64,000 nucleotides of DNA from W0P28-013 sp964570565 (GTDB lineage Bacteria; Bacteroidota; Bacteroidia; Bacteroidales; Paludibacteraceae), in the NCBI GenBank assembly GCA_964570565.1, contig CAZMYT010000001.1:62001-126000 (forward strand), in the 5' to 3' direction. A program made the position numbers and the translations under genes. Shown here in pieces: positions 18,680 through 25,570 of this stretch. The notes under the pieces are model-generated. The model had not been told where the DNA came from and ran no database searches. It was given only the letters and a program-made list of their open reading frames with translations. Each line of letters begins with the position of its first letter. The stretch's first letter is position 1.

Positions 18680-19654
18680 TTAGAAGTTAGACACAATGGC
18701 ATTAATGGATTTCCAAATCCGATCGTCTATTTTAGCACCGATGGTTTGAATGACGTTACCAGCGCAAATGGTCCCAATTTTTGCGCATTTATCGAGTGAT
18801 AAATCGCGTGCATATCCGTATAAAAAGCCAGCAGCATATAAGTCGCCTGCACCTGTGGAGTCGATGCAATTTACTTTAGCCGCTCCAATGGTGTGAAATT
18901 CGTCGCCCGATTGGATAAAGGATCCACGTTTGCCCACTTTTACAGCTGCGATATCGCACATCGACGCGATTTCGGCTACCGCTTCTTTATCTTGTTTGCC
19001 TGTAAAAGCAAAAGCTTCTTCGGCATTTGCAAATACAATATCAACGTAGTTTTTTACAAAGTCGCGTAAAAATTCCAGATTCGATTCTACCACATTATAA
19101 CTGGCTAAATCCAGTGAAAGTTTCATGTTAGCTGCTTTTGCCATTTCGGCCGTACGTAACATTAATTCACGATTTTCGACCAGATAACATTCGATGTGTA
19201 GTACGTCGAAATCGCTAAACATGCGTTCGTGTAAATCTGCGGCACGTAGGTCGCTAGCTGCGCCTAAATACGTACACATGGTGCGTTCGCTATCGGGCGA
19301 AATGAGTACGTGGCAACGGCCAGATGGTAATTGTGATCCAAGCAAATAGGTGAGTACGCCATTTTCGAACGAATCAACTTTGAAGAAATCACCGATAGAA
19401 TCGTTGCCAATTTTACCGATAAAGCCCACGTCGACTCCTAATCGTGCTAAACCTGAAATTGTGTTTGAAACGGAACCGCCAGTGGCTACATGTTGATCGA
19501 GTAGAATGGTAGCTTCTTGAATTTCCCGCATCTTTGCCTCGTTTATGAGTTGCATGCTCCCTTTGGGTAACCTGAGCTGATGTAATAAATCGTCAGATTT
19601 TAACATCATTAGGATATCCACAAGTGCATTGCCCATGCCGAGAACTTTTTTCAT
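18680..19654 (-). CDS. PfkB-family carbohydrate/adenosine kinase
   Basis: A ribokinase-fold ATP-dependent kinase of 324 residues. Visible motifs are 'LGMGNALVDIL' at the N-terminus, 'GGSVSNTISGLARLGVDVGFIGKIGNDSIG' (PfkB signature 1 region) and 'DSTGAGDLYAAGFLYG' (signature 2 with the catalytic Asp of GAGD). The pattern resembles the adenosine-kinase-like PfkB group common in Bacteroidota; the substrate is not certain. I use ATG 19654 because the longer frame runs through the tRNA terminator. No separate promoter is visible, so expression may come from read-through of the tRNA transcript. Confidence 0.85.
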   Translation of the reverse strand: MKKVLGMGNALVDILMMLKSDDLLHQLRLPKGSMQLINEAKMREIQEATILLDQHVATGGSVSNTISGLARLGVDVGFIGKIGNDSIGDFFKVDSFENGVLTYLLGSQLPSGRCHVLISPDSERTMCTYLGAASDLRAADLHERMFSDFDVLHIECYLVENRELMLRTAEMAKAANMKLSLDLASYNVVESNLEFLRDFVKNYVDIVFANAEEAFAFTGKQDKEAVAEIASMCDIAAVKVGKRGSFIQSGDEFHTIGAAKVNCIDSTGAGDLYAAGFLYGYARDLSLDKCAKIGTICAGNVIQTIGAKIDDRIWKSINAIVSNF

Positions 19655-19684
19655 GTGCGGAAATACTTGTTGACGTTTTTTAGA

Positions 19685-19722
19685 AAATAAAAAAGCCGCT
19701 GCTAAAAAAGTTGCGGCTTCCA
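19685..19722 (-). terminator. Terminator downstream of the tRNA-Asn genes
   Basis: On the minus strand GAAGCCGC ... GCGGCTT followed by TTTTATTTT. It lies between the tRNA pair and the PfkB kinase start. Confidence 0.75.
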
Positions 19723-19780
19723 ATTGTCTCTTCTTGTCATGTAAAACCCTAAAACTAGTGCTTTACCTTCTAAAAAGTAG

Positions 19781-19854
19781 CTCTCCCTCTTGGACTTGAA
19801 CCAAGGACCCTCTGATTAACAGTCAGATGCTCTAACCAACTGAGCTAAGGAAGA
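19781..19854 (-). tRNA. tRNA-Asn (GTT), copy 2 in transcription order
   Basis: Cloverleaf on the minus strand: acceptor TCTTCCT pairs with AGGGAGA, D arm GCTC/GAGC, anticodon stem TCTGA/TCAGA with loop CTGTTAA (anticodon GTT), T arm CTTGG/CCAAG with loop TTCAAGT. The 3' CCA is not encoded. The mature part is identical to the other copy. Confidence 0.96.
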
Positions 19855-19911
19855 ATAAGTGTGACGTGGTGAATAATGACTCATCATCACGTTCACGTTT
19901 TTAAAAAGTGG

Positions 19912-19985
19912 CTCTCCCTCTTGGACTTGAACCAAGGACCCTCTGATTAACAGTCAGATGCTCTAACCAACTGAGCTAAGGAAGA
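19912..19985 (-). tRNA. tRNA-Asn (GTT), copy 1
   Basis: Same 74-base cloverleaf as the copy at 19781-19854, with anticodon GTT and no encoded CCA. A few flanking bases (TAAAAAGT upstream on the plus strand and ATAAGT after) are also shared, pointing to a recent tandem duplication. Both copies are served by the promoter at 20023-20053. Confidence 0.96.
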
Positions 19986-20022
19986 ATAAGTAAAACTCGC
20001 AATCCCCATCGGAATTGCTCGG

Positions 20023-20053
20023 CAAAAGTAATCTTTTTTGTTGAATTACACAA
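20023..20053 (-). promoter_or_regulatory. Promoter of the tRNA-Asn pair
   Basis: On the minus strand TTG, 20 bases, then TACTTTTG (TAnnTTTG). Spacing and both boxes fit the Bacteroidota consensus. Confidence 0.7.
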
Positions 20054-20141
20054 GAAGTTTGTGAAAAATTGTAGCGCCTTTTGTAAGGGTTTGATAACTA
20101 AAATATTGTACTGTTTTCTTCGTGTGTAATTGTGTGGTTCT

Positions 20142-20507
20142 TTAATTGATTGGAGCTAAAAAGGCATCTTCTATGTGTTCAATTTTATAGCCGCTGGGGC
20201 TTGGTATAACGCTTATTACATCGAAGCGAACGTCTATGTCTAATCCATGCAATAATACATATTCGTGTGCAGCTTCTACCGTTCGACGTATTTTAGCATT
20301 GGTTATGGCATCTTTGGGATGCTCAAAATATTCGGTCGATCGTGATTTGACTTCCACTATCACTAATACATTTGATAAGCGAGCTACAATATCGAGTTCG
20401 TTTTTGCCAGAGCGCCAATTGCAAGCTACAATTTGATAACCTTTTGATTGTAAAAATCGCTGCGCTTGTAGCTCACCTTCTTTCCCAAAATCATTATGTT
20501 CTGCCAT
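20142..20507 (-). CDS. yraN: UPF0102 protein YraN (nuclease-fold)
   Basis: A 121-residue UPF0102 protein. The family has a restriction-endonuclease-like fold; the core is visible as 'GEL.AQRFLQSKGYQIVACNWRSGKNELDIVARLSNVLVIVEVKSRS', with the E-L-D and E-V-K residues that would bind metal. Its cellular role is not firmly established. I chose ATG 20507 ('MAEHNDFG') because the longer frame's start at 20531 falls on the promoter -7 box (20529-20536). Confidence 0.9.
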   Translation of the reverse strand: MAEHNDFGKEGELQAQRFLQSKGYQIVACNWRSGKNELDIVARLSNVLVIVEVKSRSTEYFEHPKDAITNAKIRRTVEAAHEYVLLHGLDIDVRFDVISVIPSPSGYKIEHIEDAFLAPIN

Positions 20508-20528
20508 AAATTGTATTGTGTTATGGTA

Positions 20529-20536
20529 CAAAGATA
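20529..20536 (-). promoter_or_regulatory. Promoter -7 box (TAtcTTTG) for yraN
   Basis: Minus-strand TATCTTTG, 22 bases before the yraN start; it excludes the longer frame. Confidence 0.6.
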
Positions 20537-20633
20537 CAATTTTTTATTACGTGATTATTATTTTGTCTCGACGAAGAGGTTTAAAAGTCCTTCGGAAATA
20601 TGTAAAGTGGGTATTTATTATTCCAAAAATGTG

Positions 20634-20641
20634 TATATTTG
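20634..20641 (+). promoter_or_regulatory. Promoter -7 box (TAtaTTTG) for the small RHH-like gene
   Basis: TATATTTG 26 bases before the ATG at 20667; it shows that the longer open frame from 20496 is not the gene. Confidence 0.6.
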
Positions 20642-20666
20642 TAGGTTATTTAGAAATGAATATTGC

Positions 20667-20885
20667 ATGAAGAAAAAAGTATCACAAACACCGTCGCAGC
20701 GCCCTGTTAGTAAGCGTACTCATAAGGTCGCTTTTTTGATGAACGACGACGAGCAGAAGATTTTAGACAAATACGTGAGCAAATATAAAGTTGAAAATGT
20801 TTCTAAATTTGTACGTGAAGCTGTTATTCGTACTGCCTTACGTCAGTTGGATGAAGATCGCCCCACTTTATTTGACCAAAAATAA
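20667..20885 (+). CDS. Small ribbon-helix-helix-like conserved protein
   Basis: A basic 72-residue protein. After a Lys/Arg/Ser-rich tail (residues 1-20) comes a strand-like 'HKVAFLMNDDEQKILDKYVSKYKVENVSKFVREAVIRTALRQL', which fits a ribbon-helix-helix DNA-binding fold as in mobilization or antitoxin-type regulators, and then the tail 'DEDRPTLFDQK'. It has its own promoter and no adjacent toxin or relaxase. Similar stand-alone proteins occur widely in Bacteroidota genomes as far as I recall; the function is unknown. The DNA-binding idea is inference from the pattern. Confidence 0.6.
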   Translation: MKKKVSQTPSQRPVSKRTHKVAFLMNDDEQKILDKYVSKYKVENVSKFVREAVIRTALRQLDEDRPTLFDQK

Positions 20886-20937
20886 GGTGGGCAAAAATAA
20901 ATAGTTTTTTTTATCGTTACTATCTTTTTCGGAGCTT

Positions 20938-22218
20938 ATGAGTTTGATTTTATCTATTGTGATTGCTTTTCTGACCGCCCTATTAGGTTTTGCGGTGGCT
21001 TACTTTATGAGCAATAAAGTCCGTTCTGCTCACAGCGTTGTGCAAGCGCAGCTGGAAGCAAAAACGTTAGAGGCTCAGAATTTATTAGCCGAAGTACAGG
21101 CGTTACGTGCTCAGGTCGCCGAAAAACTGACTTTGTTAGCAACTGTTGAAGCAAATAATGCAAATTTAAAGGAACAATTGACGGTTCAAAAATCCGAGGT
21201 AGAGGAGTTGCAAAAGAAATTAACCGTCGAATTTGAAAATATTGCTAATAAAATATTGAAAGAACGCGCTGCAGAGTTGTCGGCAAGTAGCGAAAAAAAT
21301 ATTGGTGCCATTTTAAATCCATTGGGTGATAAAATTGCTGATTTCAAAAAGCAAGTAGAAGAAGCGTTTAATACCGAGATGCGTGATAAGATGAGTTTAA
21401 AAGAGCAGCTAAAAACGTTGACAGAACAGAATACACGTATTAGCGACGAAGCTAATAATTTAACAAAAGCACTCAAAGGTGATGTTAAAAAACAAGGCAA
21501 TTGGGGCGAAATAATCTTAGAACGTGTGCTCGAAACATCGGGTTTAACCAAAGGTCTCGAATACGAACGAGAAAAAGTGGTTGAAGGCGCTCAAGGTGAA
21601 ATTTATCGTTCAGATGTGGTTGTTAATTTGCCTGATAATAAACACATTATAATTGACTCCAAAGTGTCGTTGGTGGCTTATGAACGAATGAGCTCGGCTA
21701 TGACTGATGAAGATTATAATGCAGCCTTAAAGGAACATTTGTCATCCATTAAGAAGCATGTTCGCGAATTGGCTGATAAAAATTATCAAAATTCCATGGG
21801 CGTTAATACACCTGATTTTGTGCTATTATTCATTCCCATCGAGGCCTCTTTTTCGGTAGCTGTTCAGGCTGATCAAGCCTTATTTTCTGATGCTTGGGAT
21901 CGTAAAATTGTGATTGTAAGTCCTACCACGTTATTGGCAACTTTGCGTACCGTGGCTAGTATTTGGAAACAAGAAAATCAAACGAAAAATGCCCTTGAAA
22001 TAGCGCGTTTGAGTGGTACCATGTATGATAAATTAGTTGGCTTTGTGGCTGATTGGAATAAAGTGAAAGAGAATTTGGATAGAGCGGGAAAATCGTGCGA
22101 CGAGGCCATGAATAAGTTGAAAGAAGGTAATGGCAATGTATTCCGCACGGCCGATAGAATAAAACAATTAGGCGCTAAAGCGACTAAAGAGTTACCTACC
22201 GATTTATTAGACGTATGA
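20938..22218 (+). CDS. rmuC: DNA recombination protein RmuC homologue
   Basis: A 426-residue RmuC family protein, thought to limit inversions at inverted repeats. It has one N-terminal membrane helix (residues 1-25, 'LILSIVIAFLTALLGFAVAYFM'), a long coiled coil (about 35-150) and the nuclease-like RmuC domain: 'KGDVKKQGNWGEIILERVLETSGL', 'DVVVNLPDNKHIIIDSKVSLVAYE', 'VLLFIPIEASFSVAVQ'. A weak -7-like TATCTTTT is at 20921-20928. The stop overlaps the start of the next gene (ATGA), which suggests translational coupling to an unrelated secreted protein. Confidence 0.93.
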   Translation: MSLILSIVIAFLTALLGFAVAYFMSNKVRSAHSVVQAQLEAKTLEAQNLLAEVQALRAQVAEKLTLLATVEANNANLKEQLTVQKSEVEELQKKLTVEFENIANKILKERAAELSASSEKNIGAILNPLGDKIADFKKQVEEAFNTEMRDKMSLKEQLKTLTEQNTRISDEANNLTKALKGDVKKQGNWGEIILERVLETSGLTKGLEYEREKVVEGAQGEIYRSDVVVNLPDNKHIIIDSKVSLVAYERMSSAMTDEDYNAALKEHLSSIKKHVRELADKNYQNSMGVNTPDFVLLFIPIEASFSVAVQADQALFSDAWDRKIVIVSPTTLLATLRTVASIWKQENQTKNALEIARLSGTMYDKLVGFVADWNKVKENLDRAGKSCDEAMNKLKEGNGNVFRTADRIKQLGAKATKELPTDLLDV

Positions 22219-22574
22219 ACAGACTAAAATTAATACTTGCTGCTTGCTGCCTAGTTTTGGCGATGGCTGGATTTGCCCAAGAACGTCCTTCGCGTGTTCC
22301 TGCAAAACGCGATCCTATGGACGTAATGCAACCTGACAGTACATTTTTAACGATTTATTTACGTGGAGATGAACGCTATCATGTTCGCATGACTATCGAT
22401 GGATATGTCATCAAACAGAATAAAAAAGGCTATTATTGCTATGCCAAGGTCAACTGCAAAGGGCAAATCGTACCAAGTTGTCGTGTGGCTCGAAATCCAG
22501 AAAATCGTATGAAATGCGATTGGCATTACTTGAAAAAACTCGATAAAAACAAAAAATTAAAACTTATACCTTAA
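22215..22574 (+). CDS. Secreted stand-alone M6-protease propeptide-like protein
   Basis: A 119-residue protein with a signal peptide (about 1-21, ending GFAQ) and a single domain resembling the propeptide of the next gene's M6 protease. The parallels are direct: here QPDSTFLTIYLRGDERYH and there QPDGTTLKVYNHGDEFFH, followed by T.DGY....N.KG...YA in both. It ends after 'ARNPENRMKCDWHY', where M6 precursors pass into the catalytic part. It has four Cys that the partner's propeptide lacks. It overlaps rmuC by 4 bases and lies 21 bases before the protease. It could be a dedicated inhibitor or chaperone, or a remnant of a second protease. Confidence 0.75.
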   Translation: MNRLKLILAACCLVLAMAGFAQERPSRVPAKRDPMDVMQPDSTFLTIYLRGDERYHVRMTIDGYVIKQNKKGYYCYAKVNCKGQIVPSCRVARNPENRMKCDWHYLKKLDKNKKLKLIP

Positions 22575-22595
22575 CCAATTATTTATTTAAAAATC

Positions 22596-25538
22596 ATGAA
22601 ACGTATTTTTTCTTTTTTTGCTGTGATGTTACTTGTTTTGACATTACACGCAGTGCCTGCTTATCGTGGGCTAATTACTGTAAATCAACCGGATGGAACC
22701 ACTTTAAAAGTGTATAATCACGGTGATGAGTTTTTCCACTACAAAACTACTGAAGATGGTTATTTAGTGCAAGAAAACGCCAAAGGCGTGCTAGAGTATG
22801 CCGAGTTATCTTCAGATAATATGATTAAAACGATTGGAGTAAAAGCACGTTCTGTAGTAGAACGTTCTAATGATGAAATCAAACTTGTGTCAGGATTGCA
22901 GAAAAATGTTATTTCCCGTGAATATGCCTCTTTGCGTCGTCAAACTTCAGCAATTAAGCGTGATGTTATGCGCCGTGGAGCCCAAGCTGCCATAGGTAAT
23001 CGATATAAAAAAGTTTTAATTTTGCTCGTAAGTTATAAGGATGTAGAGATGAAAGCTGCCAATGTGACGTCTATAAAAAATATGCTATCTCAAACTGGAT
23101 ATAATCAATTGGGAAGTGCTGCAGAATATTTTGCGGAGCAATCAAATGGTGCTTATACACCAACATTTGATGCTCGTGGACCTTATAAATTGTCAAATAA
23201 TTATGCAGTCTATGGTGCTAATGAATTTGGTAGCGATGTCGCCCCTGGTCAAATGGTAATTGATGCCGCCAAAATGGCAGATGCTGCTGGTGTCGATTTT
23301 TCACAGTATGACAACGATAATGATGGTTTGGTTGATGTTGTTTATGTAATTTATGCAGGTAAAGGTGAAGCTAATGGAGGCGATGAAAATACGATATGGC
23401 CGCATAGTTGGGATTTATCATCTGCTGGTATTTCTTATTCAAACCGAAAGTTCGATAATGTGGAACTTGTGGATTACGCCTGCAACTCAGAACTTAATGG
23501 AGATGGTACTCTTGATGGTATGGGTACTTTTTGCCACGAATTCAGTCACGTATTAGGTTTGCCTGATTATTATGACATACGAGAGAACGGAACAAATCCT
23601 ACGCCAGGGAAGTGGTCCTTGATGGATTACGGTTCATATAATAACAATGGTGTAACACCACCAAATTATTCAGGTTATGATAAATATTATTTAGGTTGGG
23701 TTACACCAACTATCATGAATTCAGCAGAAAATGTTATACTGCCTGCTGACGGGAAAATATATCGTGCAGTAACATCGGGTACTCTTGGTGCAACATCTAC
23801 ATCAACAATTTATTATTTTGAAAATCGCCAACAAACAGGTTGGGATCAATATTTACCTGGTCATGGAATGATTGTTTGGCAAGTAATGTATGACTCATAT
23901 AGTTGGGGCCAAAACGAACCTAATGGGACTTCATCTGCTATGCGTTATGATTTAATAGAGGCTGATGGATTGCACTCGTCTTATGGTGATGCAGGTGATT
24001 CGTATCCTGGTTCCAAAAATAAAACAAGTTATACACCTACGGGCTCCTATGCGTTGACTTCTATTGCTGAAAATTCAGGCGTTATTTCGTTCAAATTTAT
24101 GGGCGGCATTTCACAATGTACTGTTACATTTAATGCTGGAACAAATGGAACGTGTGCTACTACTAGCTTAACTGAATCGGCTTCTGGCGCAGGAGTTGTT
24201 TTACCAACGGCTGTGGGAAAAACAAATTATACATTTGTTGGTTGGTCTACTTCTTCGTCAGCTCTTACAGCTGATGCAGGTGTGGCTGGTGCGACCTATC
24301 ACCCAACGGCAAATTGTACTTTATATGCGGTGTATAAAAATAATACCGAAGCCAATTTAACGTATACGTTGGAAGGTGTTACCAAAGTGACTGGTGCTAA
24401 TGCTGGCGTGATTACTAAAAACCAGACTTATACAGCCACATTTACAGCTGCCAGTTGTTATGAAACATTGACAGACGCTAGTGTTGCTGTGGAAGTGCTT
24501 GTTGGTTCAACAGAATTAACTAATGCTTATACTTACAATGCTGGCACATTGACTATTTCAATCCCTGCTGCAAGTGTTACAGATAATGTATCGGTGACTA
24601 TTTATGCTAGTCAAAAACCTACAGTTACGTTTGATTTAGATAATTGTACAACAACGGGGGCAGCCTGCATTAGCCGTGGTGCTACGTATACGGCAACGGT
24701 GACTCCTAATACCGATTATTTATTATCACAAAATGATTTCTTAATCACGATGAATGGTGTAGATTTGACTGCTTCTACTAATTTTACTTATGTGGGAACG
24801 ACTTTGACGATACCAAATGTAACGGGGAATTTAGTCATTGTGGCTATTGCAGTTAAAGATCCTTCAAAGGTTGATTGTTCAAATTACTCGTATGCGTTTA
24901 CAAAAGCATTGTCTACCGGAGCATTAACATTAGGCGCTTATAGTTGGAACGCCACTATTACCAATTCGGCTTTCTTGGGTTATGATGCTACCAAAGGGGC
25001 GCAAATCGGTTCAAGTACTAATCCTGCTAAATTAGTAAGTTTAACAACAACTTATACTAATGATTGCTGTGTTTCGAAAGTATTGGTAAATGCAGCTATG
25101 GGTACAGGTGGTGATGCTCAGTTGGCTGTTTATATGGATGGAAATCAGGTTGGTACGACTAGTGCAGTAGCTGTAACTAACGCTACTTACACATTCACTT
25201 TACCTCAACCAACAAAAGGTAATCTTGAAGTTCGCTTAACCAATACAGTTAAAGCTATGTATATCAAATCTATCGCTATAGAGTATGGCCAATGTCCAAC
25301 TACGGATGTGGAAAATCCTTCACAAAGCGACGTGATGGTGGTTTCTGAATTTAATGGATTACGTTTGGTAAATGTGCCATCAAATGCACAAATACGTATT
25401 TTTGATATGGTGGGGCGTTTAATGTTGACAGATAATAAAGCTGATCAATACAAGGTATACAGTTTATCTTCTGGCATGTATGCCATTCAAATTACTTCCG
25501 AAGGTAAAACTTATACATTGAAAGGGATATGTAACTAA
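22596..25538 (+). CDS. M6-family secreted metalloprotease with type IX secretion tail
   Basis: A 980-residue secreted zinc endopeptidase related to immune inhibitor A. Order: signal peptide (1-19), propeptide (about 20-110), catalytic domain with HEFSHVLGLPD (H314, E315, H318; HExxHxxGxxD) and an Asp-rich 'YDNDNDGLVDVVYV' loop that probably binds calcium, then an InlB/Flg_new-like repeat ('CTVTFNAGTNGTCATTS...FVGWST...LYAVY'), further Ig-like beta repeats, a domain shared with the protein at 58817-59494, and a C-terminal type IX secretion signal ('IRIFDMVGRLM...LSSGMYAIQI'). It is expected to be exported and held at, or released from, the cell surface. Confidence 0.92.
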   Translation: MKRIFSFFAVMLLVLTLHAVPAYRGLITVNQPDGTTLKVYNHGDEFFHYKTTEDGYLVQENAKGVLEYAELSSDNMIKTIGVKARSVVERSNDEIKLVSGLQKNVISREYASLRRQTSAIKRDVMRRGAQAAIGNRYKKVLILLVSYKDVEMKAANVTSIKNMLSQTGYNQLGSAAEYFAEQSNGAYTPTFDARGPYKLSNNYAVYGANEFGSDVAPGQMVIDAAKMADAAGVDFSQYDNDNDGLVDVVYVIYAGKGEANGGDENTIWPHSWDLSSAGISYSNRKFDNVELVDYACNSELNGDGTLDGMGTFCHEFSHVLGLPDYYDIRENGTNPTPGKWSLMDYGSYNNNGVTPPNYSGYDKYYLGWVTPTIMNSAENVILPADGKIYRAVTSGTLGATSTSTIYYFENRQQTGWDQYLPGHGMIVWQVMYDSYSWGQNEPNGTSSAMRYDLIEADGLHSSYGDAGDSYPGSKNKTSYTPTGSYALTSIAENSGVISFKFMGGISQCTVTFNAGTNGTCATTSLTESASGAGVVLPTAVGKTNYTFVGWSTSSSALTADAGVAGATYHPTANCTLYAVYKNNTEANLTYTLEGVTKVTGANAGVITKNQTYTATFTAASCYETLTDASVAVEVLVGSTELTNAYTYNAGTLTISIPAASVTDNVSVTIYASQKPTVTFDLDNCTTTGAACISRGATYTATVTPNTDYLLSQNDFLITMNGVDLTASTNFTYVGTTLTIPNVTGNLVIVAIAVKDPSKVDCSNYSYAFTKALSTGALTLGAYSWNATITNSAFLGYDATKGAQIGSSTNPAKLVSLTTTYTNDCCVSKVLVNAAMGTGGDAQLAVYMDGNQVGTTSAVAVTNATYTFTLPQPTKGNLEVRLTNTVKAMYIKSIAIEYGQCPTTDVENPSQSDVMVVSEFNGLRLVNVPSNAQIRIFDMVGRLMLTDNKADQYKVYSLSSGMYAIQITSEGKTYTLKGICN

Positions 25539-25570
25539 TCGATTTTTGAAATTATTTAATAGGTATTTTT

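Noticed and set aside
20496..20666. Longer start for the RHH-like protein
   Set aside because: The -7 box at 20634-20641 lies inside it, and it overlaps the yraN promoter on the other strand.
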